This document shows, piece after piece, positions 20,460-30,787 of a stretch of 64,000 nt of DNA. The DNA is from Metalysinibacillus jejuensis (GTDB lineage Bacteria > Bacillota > Bacilli > Bacillales_A > Planococcaceae). Position 1 is the stretch's first letter, and the number at the start of each line of letters is the position of its first letter. Both the position numbers and the translations under genes were made by a program. Below the pieces are notes generated by a model. It ran no database searches and was not told the DNA's origin. It was given only the letters and a program-made list of their open reading frames with translations. The stretch covers positions 1 through 64,000 of the forward strand of contig NZ_QAFW01000002.1 of the NCBI RefSeq assembly GCF_003057615.1. Direction: 5' to 3'.

Positions 20460-21560
20460 ATGGCATTAACAGCTGGGATTGTAGGTTTACCTAACGTAGG
20501 TAAATCAACATTATTTAACGCAATTACAAAAGCAGGCGCATTAGCTGCAAACTATCCATTCGCAACGATTGACCCGAACGTAGGTATCGTTGAAGTACCT
20601 GATGCACGTTTAGATAAATTAACAGAATTAGTAGAGCCTAAAAAAACTGTGCCAACAGCATTTGAGTTTACAGACATTGCAGGTATCGTAAAAGGTGCTT
20701 CTAAAGGTGAGGGTCTTGGTAACAAATTCCTTTCACACATTCGTGAAGTGGACGCAATTTGCCAAGTCGTACGTTGTTTCGTAGATGAAAACATTACACA
20801 CGTATCAGGTGCGGTAGATCCAATTGATGATATTGAGGTTATTAACTTGGAGTTAATTTTAGCTGATTTAGAGTCTGTGGAAAAACGTTATCAACGTGTG
20901 GAAAAAATGACGCGTCAAAAAGATAAAGAGGCATTAGTAGAAGAGCCGGTATTACGCAAAATTAAAGAAGCATTAGAAGCAGAAAAACCAGCGCGTTCTG
21001 TAGAGCTTACAGACGATGAACTAAAAGTGGTAAAAGGTTTACATTTGTTAACGATTAAGCCAATGCTTTATGTAGCGAACGTTGCTGAGGATGAAGTAGC
21101 TGATGCAGCTAACAATGAGTATGTTAAAAAAGTGCGTGAGTATGCAGAGGCTGAAGGCGCACAAGTCATTACAATTTGCGCTCGTATTGAAGAAGAAATT
21201 TCAGAGCTTGAGGATGACGAGAAAGCGATGTTCCTAGAGGAGCTAGGCATTGAAGAATCAGGTTTAGACCAATTAATCCGTTCTTCATACGACTTATTAG
21301 GCTTAGCAACTTACTTTACAGCTGGTGTTCAAGAGGTTCGTGCTTGGACATTCCGTAAAGGTATGAAAGCACCACAATGTGCCGGCGTTATCCATACAGA
21401 TTTTGAGCGCGGCTTTATTCGTGCCGAAACAGTAAGCTATGATGATTTAGTCGCAGCAGGCTCAATGCCAGCAGCGAAAGAAGCGGGTAAAGTTCGTTTA
21501 GAAGGTAAAGAGTATATCGTACAAGACGGCGACGTTATGTTATTCCGTTTTAACGTATAA
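20460..21560 (+). CDS. ychF: Ribosome-binding ATPase YchF
   Basis: 366 aa Obg-family P-loop protein that prefers ATP and binds the ribosome. G1 GLPNVGKST, the DIAGIVKGAS switch region, the unusual G4 NVAE and a C-terminal TGS domain are all present. I start it at ATG 20460 (MALTAGIVGLPN), the universal start of the family; an in-frame ATG 21 bp upstream coincides with the ribosome site GAGGAAGG and is unlikely. It ends at a strong bidirectional terminator. Confidence 0.97.
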   Translation: MALTAGIVGLPNVGKSTLFNAITKAGALAANYPFATIDPNVGIVEVPDARLDKLTELVEPKKTVPTAFEFTDIAGIVKGASKGEGLGNKFLSHIREVDAICQVVRCFVDENITHVSGAVDPIDDIEVINLELILADLESVEKRYQRVEKMTRQKDKEALVEEPVLRKIKEALEAEKPARSVELTDDELKVVKGLHLLTIKPMLYVANVAEDEVADAANNEYVKKVREYAEAEGAQVITICARIEEEISELEDDEKAMFLEELGIEESGLDQLIRSSYDLLGLATYFTAGVQEVRAWTFRKGMKAPQCAGVIHTDFERGFIRAETVSYDDLVAAGSMPAAKEAGKVRLEGKEYIVQDGDVMLFRFNV

Positions 21561-21565
21561 AAAAT

Positions 21566-21600
21566 AAAGCGACGAGTTCATGTGGGCTCGTCGCTTTTTT
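21566..21600. terminator. Bidirectional terminator ychF / DUF3267
   Basis: Perfect stem AAAGCGACGAG/CTCGTCGCTTT with T runs on both strands between two convergent genes. The right arm is inside the 3' end of the minus-strand gene and its stop codon lies in the loop. Confidence 0.92.
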
Positions 21601-22135
21601 CGTAAATAAATAAGCGAGGCTTTTCGGTATCGTCTTTCACTAACACGTGGTTTGGAAATTTGCGTAAGCCACGGTACATTTCGAAATCGCCTGCTGCACC
21701 ACCTGTGAGTAACGCGCCTACGAAAATTAACGGGTAATTATCATAATAAAAACCAATAAGGGTTGGGAGCACAGCTGTTAGCCAAAAGGGAAGCATAAGC
21801 GCCGCCTTCATTGCGCGATTATTTAAACATTTGGTAGTTGTAGCATAGGCTACACCAAGCTCAAGGTTTAAACCAAATTTAAGTGAGGTAAGCGGTGCAC
21901 GACCAAAAATAATGAAACCAATCAAATGGCAAGCTTCGTGTGCAATAATGAGGGCTATATATAAAACAGTAATGAGCGCGATGGCTTTTAATATCGCAAA
22001 AAAAGATAATTGAAATGGCGCGCTCCTAACGAAAAGGTGTGCAGCAGTAAAGGTTAAAAGCGTTAAGCCAGTAATGCGTAAACTGTCACGCATTACGTCG
22101 TCAATAGTAAGCTCAATTGTGTCGAGTAACTTCAC
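21578..22135 (-). CDS. DUF3267 putative membrane zinc metalloprotease
   Basis: 185 aa with four likely membrane segments. A HEACH motif (HExxH type) in the second segment, IIAHEACHLIGF at about residues 65-76, suggests a membrane-embedded metalloprotease; DUF3267 proteins are predicted to be so but, as far as I know, substrates are not defined. Start GTG follows AAGGAGG. It is the only minus-strand gene in the ribosomal and replication block and is transcribed against the fork. B. subtilis has relatives of unknown role. Confidence 0.82.
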   Translation of the reverse strand: MKLLDTIELTIDDVMRDSLRITGLTLLTFTAAHLFVRSAPFQLSFFAILKAIALITVLYIALIIAHEACHLIGFIIFGRAPLTSLKFGLNLELGVAYATTTKCLNNRAMKAALMLPFWLTAVLPTLIGFYYDNYPLIFVGALLTGGAAGDFEMYRGLRKFPNHVLVKDDTEKPRLFIYEKSDEPT

Positions 22136-22165
22136 ATAAAAACCTCCTTGTGTTCAGTATAACAC

Positions 22166-22194
22166 TTGTACATGAACTATCACTGTGTTACAAT
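22166..22194 (+). promoter_or_regulatory. rpsF operon promoter
   Basis: TTGTAC (22166-22171), 17-bp spacer, TACAAT (22189-22194), about 82 bp before rpsF. The leader between them contains inverted repeats (AGTAATAATTATTACT near 22206); an S6:S18-binding leader is known upstream of rpsF in many bacteria but I could not recognise it reliably. Confidence 0.7.
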
Positions 22195-22276
22195 TCATTG
22201 ATGTGAGTAATAATTATTACTTGCTCCTTGCTCAGGTTATTACTTGAGCCTAAGTCCATAAGGAGGTGTCCAACAG

Positions 22277-22567
22277 ATGAGAAAATACGAATTAATGTAC
22301 ATCGTACGTCCAAACATTGAAGACGAAGCGAAAAAAGCGTTAGTAGAGCGTTTCAACGAAATCCTAACAACAAACGGTGCTGAAGTTATCGAGTCAAAAG
22401 ACTGGGGTAAACGTCGCCTAGCTTACGAAATCAATGATTTCCGTGAAGGTTACTACCAAATCGTGAAAGTAAACGCGCCTGCAGAAGCAATTAGCGAATA
22501 CACACGTTTAGCTAACATTAGCGAAGATATCATTCGTCACATCGCAGTACGCGAAGACGATAAATAA
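22277..22567 (+). CDS. rpsF: 30S ribosomal protein S6
   Basis: 96 aa. [17 protein letters not shown] and the beta-strand [18 protein letters not shown] are diagnostic. It pairs with S18 on the small subunit platform. It is first gene of the conserved rpsF-ssb-rpsR operon with AAGGAGGTG as ribosome site. Confidence 0.98.
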   Translation: MRKYELMYIVRPNIEDEAKKALVERFNEILTTNGAEVIESKDWGKRRLAYEINDFREGYYQIVKVNAPAEAISEYTRLANISEDIIRHIAVREDDK

Positions 22568-22601
22568 GATTAAACACAATGCTGAAAGGGAGGTTGCTTA
22601 A

Positions 22602-23156
22602 ATGATTAATAATGTTGTTCTCGTAGGTCGATTAACAAAAGATCCAGAATTACGCTATACGCAAACGGGCCTTGCAGTTGCTCGCTTTACTGTAGCTGTA
22701 AATCGTGCTTTTTCTAATCAACAAGGTGAAAAAGAAGCTGACTTTATTAACTGTGTGGCATGGCGCAAACAGGCCGAAAACTTAGCTAACTTTATGCGTA
22801 AAGGTAGTCAAGTAGGTGTGCAAGGTCGCATCCAAACAGGTAGCTATGATGATAAAGATGGTAAACGTGTTTACACAACTGAAGTTGTAGCAGACAGCAT
22901 TCAATTTTTAGAGCCGCGTGGCGCATCCACTGGTGGTGGGCAATACAGTGCACCGCAACAAAGTGCACCACAACAAAATTACGGTGGGCAACAAGGCTAT
23001 GCAGCGCCGCAACAGCGTCCGCAGCAAAACCAATATCAACAACAACCCATGAATCAGCAAAACTATACAAATATGAATGACGATCCGTTTTCAGCGCCAC
23101 CAAGTGGTAATGCAGGCGGACCAATCGACATGACAGATGACGATTTACCATTCTAA
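22602..23156 (+). CDS. ssb: Single-stranded DNA-binding protein
   Basis: 184 aa. An N-terminal OB fold (1-110, [20 protein letters not shown]) binds single-stranded DNA as a tetramer; a long Gln/Pro/Tyr-rich linker (115-165) follows; the acidic tip DDDLPF recruits repair and replication proteins. Its place between rpsF and rpsR is the housekeeping SsbA position. Length and tail are normal. Confidence 0.98.
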   Translation: MINNVVLVGRLTKDPELRYTQTGLAVARFTVAVNRAFSNQQGEKEADFINCVAWRKQAENLANFMRKGSQVGVQGRIQTGSYDDKDGKRVYTTEVVADSIQFLEPRGASTGGGQYSAPQQSAPQQNYGGQQGYAAPQQRPQQNQYQQQPMNQQNYTNMNDDPFSAPPSGNAGGPIDMTDDDLPF

Positions 23157-23187
23157 TTAATTTAAAATAAAAAGGAGGCTACACATT

Positions 23188-23424
23188 ATGGCACCACGTC
23201 GCGGAGGCCGCAAACGCCGTAAGGTTTGCTACTTCACTTCGAATAACATTACGCACATCGACTACAAAGATGTTGACTTACTTAAAAAGTTCATCTCTGA
23301 GCGCGGTAAAATTTTACCACGTCGCGTAACAGGTACATCTGCTAAATACCAACGTAAACTTACATCTGCAATTAAAGTTTCTCGTATTATGGCATTACTA
23401 CCATTCGTTGCAGAAGAAAAATAA
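23188..23424 (+). CDS. rpsR: 30S ribosomal protein S18
   Basis: 78 aa, full length. [19 protein letters not shown] with [22 protein letters not shown] is typical. Last gene of the rpsF operon, followed by a terminator. Confidence 0.98.
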   Translation: MAPRRGGRKRRKVCYFTSNNITHIDYKDVDLLKKFISERGKILPRRVTGTSAKYQRKLTSAIKVSRIMALLPFVAEEK

Positions 23425-23431
23425 TTCAATT

Positions 23432-23474
23432 AAAGCGTTATCTGAGAGTTTAACTTTCGGGTAGCGCTTTTTTG
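23432..23474 (+). terminator. rpsR terminator
   Basis: Hairpin with AAAGCG/CGCTTT outer arms and an imperfect inner stem, then a run of six T, 8 bp after the rpsR stop. Confidence 0.78.
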
Positions 23475-23537
23475 TTCCTTGTAATCAGAAAATGGTACAA
23501 TAAGCTAATAAGTTTGTAATTCAAAGGAAGGTTTTAT

Positions 23538-24479
23538 ATGCCAAGTACAAAAAATCAATCGCTCGTATACGGTGCGATGATGACAGCATTATTTGTCATA
23601 TTGTTATTTATGACTGTGTACATACCTGTGGTTTCGTTCTTTACCGCATTTATTACACCATTGCCTTTAATGTGGTACGGAGCTAAGTTTACGCCTAAGC
23701 AAACCGTGCTCGTTGCAACAGTGAGCATTATTGTTGGCACATTACTAGGTGGAATTATTGTAGCACCGACGGCATTGTCGTTTGCAGTCATTGGAGTAGT
23801 AATAGGTATGGGGATTCGGGCTAACTACAGTAAAGTTGCCTTACTGATGGCTACAGGCTTAACAGTACTTACTGTTACTGTTGTTATGTATATGGTGCTT
23901 ATTCAGTTTTTAGCAATTGATGTTATTAAAGAAATGTTAGCGACTACGCGCGAGTCATATCTCGCAATGAATGAAGCTTTTTTAGCTACGTCAGGAAAAG
24001 AAGCGATGAGTGTAGCAGATATTAATCAGCTAATGACCTTATTAGAAGCGCTCGTCCCTGCGCTAGTAACATTGTCATCTTTCTTAGTTGCATTTATGAT
24101 GTTAAGTATTAATTTACCTATATTACGACGCTTAAGTGTACAAGTACCGAAATTTTCACCATTTAAAGATATGCGCTTACCGCGTTCTATTTTATGGTAT
24201 TATCTCGTTGTAGTTACTGTGAAATTATTTGTTAATCCTGAAATAGGTACGACACTTTATACCGTAACGTATAATTTTGACGTTGTATTAAGTGTACTTC
24301 TTGTATTACAGGCATTTTCATTAATTCAGTACTATCTAGCAGCGAAAGGTATTGCTAAAACAGTGGGTGTAATAGTTTGTGTGTTATTAGTGCCGCTATT
24401 CCCTCTTCTTGTATTAGTTGGTGTGCTTGATTTAGGTATGGATATTCGTACATTTATTACGAATAAAACAAATAGGTAG
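23538..24479 (+). CDS. yybS: DUF2232 integral membrane protein YybS
   Basis: 313 aa with about eight membrane segments and no signal peptide. Member of the YybS/DUF2232 family found directly upstream of gdpP in Bacillales; the function is not established. It starts at ATG after AAAGGAAGG and ends 11 bp before gdpP, so the two form an operon with rplI and dnaC. The fold resembles ECF-type substrate-binding membrane components, which is suggestive only. Confidence 0.87.
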   Translation: MPSTKNQSLVYGAMMTALFVILLFMTVYIPVVSFFTAFITPLPLMWYGAKFTPKQTVLVATVSIIVGTLLGGIIVAPTALSFAVIGVVIGMGIRANYSKVALLMATGLTVLTVTVVMYMVLIQFLAIDVIKEMLATTRESYLAMNEAFLATSGKEAMSVADINQLMTLLEALVPALVTLSSFLVAFMMLSINLPILRRLSVQVPKFSPFKDMRLPRSILWYYLVVVTVKLFVNPEIGTTLYTVTYNFDVVLSVLLVLQAFSLIQYYLAAKGIAKTVGVIVCVLLVPLFPLLVLVGVLDLGMDIRTFITNKTNR

Positions 24480-24490
24480 GAGGTGCACTG

Positions 24491-26470
24491 ATGAACACAT
24501 ATCGTAACCGTCCGCTCCGCTATCCTTTAGTAGCGCTCACAATTTTTGGTTTCGTTATATTTGCGGTGTTGTGTATATGGCATTTAGGCATTGCCTTTGC
24601 ATTTATTAGTAGCTACAGTGCCCTTATCATTTATTTATGGAAAGTAGAAAATGATGTTTATCAAGCGACTGCACAACATATCGAAGCTTTGTCTCATCGA
24701 GTTAAAGATGTGGGCAGAGAGGCGCTACTTGAGCTACCTATTGGTATTATTTTAATTGATAGTGAGCATACAATTGAATGGGTTAACCCTTTTATTTTAA
24801 ATATGTTAAGTGTGGAAACGTTGCTTGGTGAAGACATTACAGTAATATCAGAAGAACTTGGCTTGATTGTTAAAAAAGGTGAAGAAGCACTCGTTGAGAC
24901 GACTTTAACGTTTAGAGAGCGTAAATATAATGTGACATTTAAACGCCATGAACGTTTATTTTACTTTTTCGATGTTACAGAAAAAGTGGAGTATGAAACA
25001 CAGTATTATGCAGATCGTACCGTAATTGGTGTGTTATTTATTGATAATTATGATGAGCTTACGCAAGCGATGGATGATCAGCGTAGAAGCTTGACGAATA
25101 CGTTAATTACTTCAATCGTAAATGGGTGGGCAGCGGATTATGATATCTTTGTAAAACGGATTTCTTCAGATCGTTTTATTGCGGTATTAAATGAACGGAT
25201 TTTGCGTCGTTTAGAGAAAAAGAAATTTGATATTTTAGATACAATTCGCGAACGTACTGCAAAGAAAAATCTTTCTTTAACCTTAAGTATTGGTATTGGA
25301 GAGGGTTCTTCTTCCTTAGTTGAACTAGGCGTGCTAGCCCAGTCGAGTTTGGATTTAGCTCTTGGACGTGGCGGTGACCAAGTCGCAATTAAAGAGCCTA
25401 ATGGTAAGTTTCGTTTTTATGGTGGTAAGACTAATCCTGTAGAGAAGCGTACGCGCGTTAGAGCACGTGTTATTTCTCATGCTTTACGAGATTTAATTCA
25501 AGAGAGCGATCAAGTTTTTGCGATGGGACATGCGAGCCCTGATATGGACTCCATCGGTGCTTCAATCGGTGTACGGAAAATGGCCGAAATGAATAATGTT
25601 AAAGGTTATGCAGTTGTGAATAAAGATGATATGAATGGTAGTGTCGTGCGCTTAATGGATGAAATTGAGCGCAAATCTGATTTTTATGATACCTTTTTAT
25701 CGCCAGATGAAGTGTTGAGTAAAATGACCGATAATTCGCTTGTCGTTGTAGTGGATACGCATAAACCATCAATGGTAGTAGACCCAAGAATTGTTAAGCG
25801 GGCAGAGAAGGTCGTTGTTATCGATCACCACAGACGTAGTGAAGATTTTATTGATAACCCTACGCTCGTGTATATGGAACCGTATGCTTCGTCTACAGCG
25901 GAGCTCGTTACAGAATTACTCGAGTACCAACCAACTGAAAAGCATTTAGATATGCTTGAGGCCACCGCAATGCTTGCAGGTATAATTGTAGACACAAAAA
26001 GCTTTACGCTTCGCACAGGTTCGCGTACATTTGATGCAGCATCCTATTTACGTGCTAAAGGCGCTGATACGATTTTAGTTCAACGCTTACTTAAAGAAAA
26101 TGTAGAGACGTATATAGAACGCTCGAAAATTATTCAAAATGTGGAGTTTTTCCGCCCTGGCATTGCCATTGCTACAGGTGAGGATAACCGAGTATATAGC
26201 TCGGTACTCATTGCACAAACAGCTGATATTTTATTGACGATGAAGGATGTAGGCGCATCGTTTGTCATAGCGCATCGTGCAGATGGTATGATAGGTATAA
26301 GCGCACGTTCTTTAAGTGATATTAATGTCCAACTCGTCATGGAAAAGCTCGGCGGCGGAGGGCATTTAACGAATGCAGCTTGCCAAATGGAAGCTAACTC
26401 GATTGACGAAGTGAAAGGTTATTTAAAGAAAGCGATAATAGAAGTTGTTGAAGGGAGTTCAAGTCAATGA
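24491..26470 (+). CDS. gdpP: Cyclic-di-AMP phosphodiesterase GdpP
   Basis: 659 aa. Two N-terminal membrane segments (about 13-33, 36-53), a PAS-like domain (about 75-150), a degenerate GGDEF domain (about 170-300) and a DHH-DHHA1 module. [21 protein letters not shown] and VVIDHHRR hold the metal ligands; [12 protein letters not shown] is the DHHA1 substrate loop. GdpP hydrolyses c-di-AMP to pApA and so sets potassium, osmotic and cell-wall homeostasis. It overlaps rplI by 4 bp (ATGA). Confidence 0.96.
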   Translation: MNTYRNRPLRYPLVALTIFGFVIFAVLCIWHLGIAFAFISSYSALIIYLWKVENDVYQATAQHIEALSHRVKDVGREALLELPIGIILIDSEHTIEWVNPFILNMLSVETLLGEDITVISEELGLIVKKGEEALVETTLTFRERKYNVTFKRHERLFYFFDVTEKVEYETQYYADRTVIGVLFIDNYDELTQAMDDQRRSLTNTLITSIVNGWAADYDIFVKRISSDRFIAVLNERILRRLEKKKFDILDTIRERTAKKNLSLTLSIGIGEGSSSLVELGVLAQSSLDLALGRGGDQVAIKEPNGKFRFYGGKTNPVEKRTRVRARVISHALRDLIQESDQVFAMGHASPDMDSIGASIGVRKMAEMNNVKGYAVVNKDDMNGSVVRLMDEIERKSDFYDTFLSPDEVLSKMTDNSLVVVVDTHKPSMVVDPRIVKRAEKVVVIDHHRRSEDFIDNPTLVYMEPYASSTAELVTELLEYQPTEKHLDMLEATAMLAGIIVDTKSFTLRTGSRTFDAASYLRAKGADTILVQRLLKENVETYIERSKIIQNVEFFRPGIAIATGEDNRVYSSVLIAQTADILLTMKDVGASFVIAHRADGMIGISARSLSDINVQLVMEKLGGGGHLTNAACQMEANSIDEVKGYLKKAIIEVVEGSSSQ

Positions 26471-26913
26471 AAGTAATTTTTTTAAAAGATGTTAAAGGTA
26501 AAGGTAAAAAAGGTGAAGTGAAAGAAGTAGCTGTAGGTTATGCACAAAACTTCTTAATTAAAAACGGTTATGCTGTTGAAGCAAGTACACAAGCGATGTC
26601 ACAGCTCAAAGGTCAGCAACGTTTAGAAGAAAAAAATGCGGCTGCAGAACTAGCAGAGGCGCAAGCATTAAAAGAAAAACTAGAAGCTTTAACGGTAGAT
26701 ATGACAGCGAAATCAGGCGAAGGTGGCCGTCTATTCGGTTCGATTTCAACGAAACAAATCGCTGATACATTACAAAAAAAGCATGGCATTAAAATAGATA
26801 AGCGTAAGATGTCATTAAGCGATGGTATTCGTGCATTAGGTTATACGAATGTACCAGTAAAATTGCATAATGAAGTTAACGCAACGCTAAAAGTACATGT
26901 TACTGAGGAGTAA
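26467..26913 (+). CDS. rplI: 50S ribosomal protein L9
   Basis: 148 aa. The N-terminal domain [21 protein letters not shown], a long connecting helix and the C-terminal RNA-binding domain are complete. It binds the L1 stalk region and extends across the ribosome. Start overlaps the gdpP stop and the gene ends 6 bp before dnaC. Confidence 0.98.
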   Translation: MKVIFLKDVKGKGKKGEVKEVAVGYAQNFLIKNGYAVEASTQAMSQLKGQQRLEEKNAAAELAEAQALKEKLEALTVDMTAKSGEGGRLFGSISTKQIADTLQKKHGIKIDKRKMSLSDGIRALGYTNVPVKLHNEVNATLKVHVTEE

Positions 26914-26919
26914 TAATAA

Positions 26920-28275
26920 ATGAGTGACGCAATGATAGAACGTGTGCCGCCTCATAATAAAGAGGCGGAGCAGTCCATTATTGGTGCTGTCTTTTTACAA
27001 CCCGAAGCACTAATCGTCGCATCTGAGCGTTTGCAACCTCAAGATTTTTACCAAACAGCGCACCAACAAATTTTTGAGGTGATGTTAGAGTTAAGCGATC
27101 AAGGTAGCCCAGTGGATGTAGTAACGGTCAGTGAAGTGTTCGCCGCTCGTAAGTCACTCGAGGAAATTGGCGGTCTCAGCTATTTGTTAGAGTTATCAAA
27201 TGCTGTGCCAACAGCTGCTAATGTAGAGTATTATGCTGATATTGTTAGTGAGAAAAGCGTATTGCGTCGTTTAATTCGTGCTGCTACAAAAATTGTAGAT
27301 GACGGTTATATGCGCGAGGATGAGGTCAGTGAGCTTCTATCTGATGCCGAGCGTTCTATTATGGAAGTAGCAAATAAACGCAATGCGAGTGATTTTAAAC
27401 ATATTGAAGGCGTACTTCATGAGACGTTCGATAATATTGAAAAAATGCATCAAAATAAAGGCGATGTCACGGGTATTTCTACAGGTTATGTTGATTTAGA
27501 TAAAATGACTGCAGGTTTCCAGCGTAATGATTTAATTATCGTAGCGGCTCGACCTTCGATGGGTAAAACGGCTTTCGCATTAAACATCGCACAAAATGCC
27601 GCCGTACGTTCTAAACAAAACGTAGCTATCTTTTCACTAGAGATGGGGGCCGAGCAACTTGTTATGCGTATGCTTTGCGCAGAAGGCTTGATTGATGCAC
27701 AACGCTTGCGTACAGGCTCTTTAGAAAACGAAGACTGGAGTAAGCTAATGCTAGCAATTGGCAGCTTATCGAAAGCGGGCATTTATATCGACGACTCACC
27801 TGGTTTGCGTGTAAATGAAATTAGAGCAAAATGCCGCCGTCTCTATCAAGAGAGTGGTCTTGATATGATTTTAATTGATTATTTACAATTAATTCAAGGT
27901 AGCGGACGACCAGGCGAAAACCGTCAGCAAGAGGTATCAGATATTTCGCGCTCATTAAAAGCGTTAGCGCGTGAATTAAAAGTGCCTGTTATTGCTCTAT
28001 CACAACTTTCGCGTGGCGTTGAACAACGTCAAGATAAGCGTCCGATGATGAGTGACCTACGTGAATCAGGTAGTATTGAGCAAGATGCCGATATTGTATC
28101 ATTTTTGTATCGTGATGATTATTATAATAAAGAAGAAGATGCACCACCGAATGACTTAATTGAAATTATTTTAGCAAAACAGCGTAACGGTCCTACAGGT
28201 ACAGTGAAATTAGCTTTTAACAAGCAATACAATAAATTTTCGAACTATACTGGGGAAGATGTGCCAGATTATTGA
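26920..28275 (+). CDS. dnaC: Replicative DNA helicase (DnaB family, DnaC of Bacillus)
   Basis: 451 aa hexameric 5'-3' helicase of the replication fork. N-terminal collar domain MIERVPPHNKEAEQSIIG, a linker, then the RecA-like motor with Walker A RPSMGKTAFA, Walker B LILIDYLQLI and the arginine-finger region. In B. subtilis this gene is called dnaC; elsewhere dnaB. It is the last gene of the yybS-gdpP-rplI-dnaC cluster and ends at a terminator. In B. subtilis and relatives I would expect purA and tRNA genes next; they are absent here. Confidence 0.97.
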   Translation: MSDAMIERVPPHNKEAEQSIIGAVFLQPEALIVASERLQPQDFYQTAHQQIFEVMLELSDQGSPVDVVTVSEVFAARKSLEEIGGLSYLLELSNAVPTAANVEYYADIVSEKSVLRRLIRAATKIVDDGYMREDEVSELLSDAERSIMEVANKRNASDFKHIEGVLHETFDNIEKMHQNKGDVTGISTGYVDLDKMTAGFQRNDLIIVAARPSMGKTAFALNIAQNAAVRSKQNVAIFSLEMGAEQLVMRMLCAEGLIDAQRLRTGSLENEDWSKLMLAIGSLSKAGIYIDDSPGLRVNEIRAKCRRLYQESGLDMILIDYLQLIQGSGRPGENRQQEVSDISRSLKALARELKVPVIALSQLSRGVEQRQDKRPMMSDLRESGSIEQDADIVSFLYRDDYYNKEEDAPPNDLIEIILAKQRNGPTGTVKLAFNKQYNKFSNYTGEDVPDY

Positions 28276-28277
28276 CA

Positions 28278-28315
28278 AAACCTGTTGGTCGCTTAGGCGA
28301 TTAGCGGGTTTTTTT
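28278..28315 (+). terminator. dnaC terminator
   Basis: Two-part hairpin (AAACC/GGTTT outer, TGGTCGC/GCGATTA inner) followed by seven T, a few bases after the dnaC stop. Confidence 0.8.
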
Positions 28316-28392
28316 AATGGATTTGTATGGTTAGGCTTTACAATAGCTCAATAATGGAACAGTATAGTTAAAGTGAAAAGGAGGGAAGAAAT

Positions 28393-29859
28393 ATGGAAAA
28401 ACAAAAAAAGAATTTAAAACCGTATTTTTTAGTATTATCATTTGCTGTATTAATAGGTGTATTACTGTTACCAACACCTGATGATTTGCCAGTAATGGGG
28501 CATAGAGCATTAGCAGTATTAGCTTTCGCCATTATTTTATGGGTAACTGAAGCAGTTACTTACCCAGTAAGTGCGGCCATGATTGTATCCCTGTTAACCT
28601 TGTTATTAGGCTTATCACCAAAGCTAGACAATCCTGATGAGTTACTAACGACGAAGGAAGCGTTAAAAATGGCGCTTGGTGGGTTTTCAAGTCCGGCGGT
28701 AGCATTAGTTGCAGGTGCGCTCTTCTTAGCAGCCGCTATGCAGGCAACCAATCTACATAAGCGCTTAGCCTTGTATATTTTATCAAAGGTAGGCGCTAAA
28801 ACAGGAGCTATTGTATTTGGTGCAATTTTAGTATCCATTATTTTAGCTTTCTTCGTGCCAAGTGCGACGGCTCGCGCAGGCGCTATCGTACCGATTTTAT
28901 TAGGTATGGTAGCGGCATTTGGTTTACCAGCCAACAGTCGACTAGGTGCATTACTTATTATTACCGCGGTTCAATCTATTTCGATTTGGAACGTAGGGAT
29001 TAAAACAGCAGCTGCGCAAAACATGGTGGCACTTGATTTTATTTATGAACAATTTGGTGTAGATGTATCATGGGGGCAATGGTTTATGTATGCTGCGCCT
29101 TGGTCTATTATAATGTCGGTCGTCTTATACTTCGTTATGATTAACGTCATCAGACCTGAAACAAAAGTATTAGAAGGTGGAGCATCAATCGTTCATCAAA
29201 ATTTAAAAGACCTAGGGCCACTACGTGCAGAAGAAAAGCGTCTCATTATTATTTCTTTAGCTTTGCTATTTTTCTGGGCTACAGAGAAACGATTTCACCC
29301 GTTTGACTCTACAACCGTGACGATTATAGCGGTAGCGATTTTATTACTACCAAAAATTGGTGTATTCACATGGAAGCAAGTAGAGAAGTTAATTCCGTGG
29401 GGTACAATTATTGTCTTTGCGGTAGGTATCGCACTCGGTTCAATTTTACTGGCAACAGACGGAGCACAGTGGCTGTCAGATAAAATGTTCGGTTTAATGG
29501 GCTTAGATAGTATGCCACTACTTGCGACCATCGCATTGCTTGCACTGTTTAATATTTTAATTCATTTAGGCTTTGCGAGTGCCACAGCACTAGCTTCAGC
29601 ATTAATCCCAATTGTATTAGTGTTCGCTTCAACGCTTGGCTCAGATGTTAACCCAGTGGGATTTGTATTAATCCAACAATTCGTTATCAGTTTTGGTTTC
29701 CTACTACCTGTTAACGCGCCGCAAAATATGCTGGCGTATGGTACAGGCTCATTTACAGTTAAAGACTTCTTTAAAGCGGGTCTACCAATTGCCATTATTG
29801 GTTATGTACTCATCCTAATCTTCAGTGCAACATACTGGAAATGGATTGGCTTACTATAA
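28393..29859 (+). CDS. DASS-family anion symporter (SLC13-like)
   Basis: 488 aa, 11-13 membrane segments. Divalent-anion:sodium symporter family, which imports dicarboxylates, citrate or sulfate. The duplicated hairpin motifs are visible as PSATARAGAIVPI (about 156-168) and PVNAPQNMLAYGTG (about 437-450), which replace the canonical SNT. Those changes mean the substrate and sodium coupling cannot be predicted. Start ATG after AAAAGGAGGG. It is transcribed alone and ends at a strong bidirectional terminator opposite the YitT gene. Confidence 0.88.
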   Translation: MEKQKKNLKPYFLVLSFAVLIGVLLLPTPDDLPVMGHRALAVLAFAIILWVTEAVTYPVSAAMIVSLLTLLLGLSPKLDNPDELLTTKEALKMALGGFSSPAVALVAGALFLAAAMQATNLHKRLALYILSKVGAKTGAIVFGAILVSIILAFFVPSATARAGAIVPILLGMVAAFGLPANSRLGALLIITAVQSISIWNVGIKTAAAQNMVALDFIYEQFGVDVSWGQWFMYAAPWSIIMSVVLYFVMINVIRPETKVLEGGASIVHQNLKDLGPLRAEEKRLIIISLALLFFWATEKRFHPFDSTTVTIIAVAILLLPKIGVFTWKQVEKLIPWGTIIVFAVGIALGSILLATDGAQWLSDKMFGLMGLDSMPLLATIALLALFNILIHLGFASATALASALIPIVLVFASTLGSDVNPVGFVLIQQFVISFGFLLPVNAPQNMLAYGTGSFTVKDFFKAGLPIAIIGYVLILIFSATYWKWIGLL

Positions 29860-29860
29860 G

Positions 29861-29901
29861 AAAAAAGACGTGCCCACTTCACAAGCGGGCACGTCTTTTT
29901 T
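29861..29901. terminator. Bidirectional terminator between DASS carrier and YitT gene
   Basis: Perfect 14-bp stem AAAAAGACGTGCCC/GGGCACGTCTTTTT with an 11-nt loop, serving both convergent genes. Confidence 0.93.
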
Positions 29902-30787
29902 AGTGGATATCTTTTTTCTTGAAGCGTCCACCGCTCACTTCAGCAATATTACCAATCGCTAAGAAGGCGTGTGGATCAATTTCTTCAACAATCGTTTTTA
30001 ATTTTGACTCCTCAATACGTGTAATTACTGTAAAAATAACTTTTTTATTATCGCCTGTGTAGGCACCTTCACCATGAAGGAACGTTACACCACGTCCGAG
30101 GCGGTCCATGATAGCTTGTCCAATTTCGTCAGTTTCGTCGCTAATGATGTAGATAGATTTCGATTCTTCGAGACCTTGTATAACTACATCAATCATTTTA
30201 GAGGCGATATAGTAGGCCATAATTGAGTACATGGCTTGTTGCCAAGAAAAAATGAAGCCAGCTGCTGAGAAAATAATAACGTTCATAAACATTACGATTT
30301 CACCAACAGAGAAAGGTAGCTTACGGTTAAATAAAATCGCTAAAATTTCTGTACCATCTAATGACCCGCCATAACGAATAACAATACCGACGCCCACACC
30401 TAATACAATCCCGCCAAACACAGTAGCAAGCAAAGAGTCCGTTGTAAATGGCTCTAAGTTATGTAAGCCAATCGTTGTTACAGATAATGTTGTAATACCA
30501 ATACCTGTTAAAATCGCGAAGGTTTTACCGAGCTGTTTGTAGCCTAAAAAGATGAAGGGAATATTGAGTACGAAGATAAATAATCCAAGTGGTAAGGATA
30601 ATAAGTGGGATATAATAATGGAAATACCGACGATGCCCCCGTCCATAATTTGATTGGGGACAAGAAATAATTCTAAGCCAACGGCCATAATCATGGCACC
30701 TATCATAACCATAATGATTTTTCGGGCAAATAATATTTTTGACGAGCGCTTTTTGCCCTTAGGCGCTCTTAGTGCTGTATCTGTCAC
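29900..30787 (-). CDS. YitT family membrane protein with DUF2179 domain
   Basis: 295 aa. About five to six membrane segments (roughly 24-200) with the repeated motif GGSLDGTEILAI, then a cytoplasmic DUF2179 domain (about 220-285, RGVTFLHGEGAYTGDNKK). Function of the family is not established. Basic Lys/Arg-rich N-terminus before the first membrane segment. Start ATG after AGGAGAG. It diverges from walR across a 306-bp gap. Confidence 0.88.
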   Translation of the reverse strand: MTDTALRAPKGKKRSSKILFARKIIMVMIGAMIMAVGLELFLVPNQIMDGGIVGISIIISHLLSLPLGLFIFVLNIPFIFLGYKQLGKTFAILTGIGITTLSVTTIGLHNLEPFTTDSLLATVFGGIVLGVGVGIVIRYGGSLDGTEILAILFNRKLPFSVGEIVMFMNVIIFSAAGFIFSWQQAMYSIMAYYIASKMIDVVIQGLEESKSIYIISDETDEIGQAIMDRLGRGVTFLHGEGAYTGDNKKVIFTVITRIEESKLKTIVEEIDPHAFLAIGNIAEVSGGRFKKKDIH

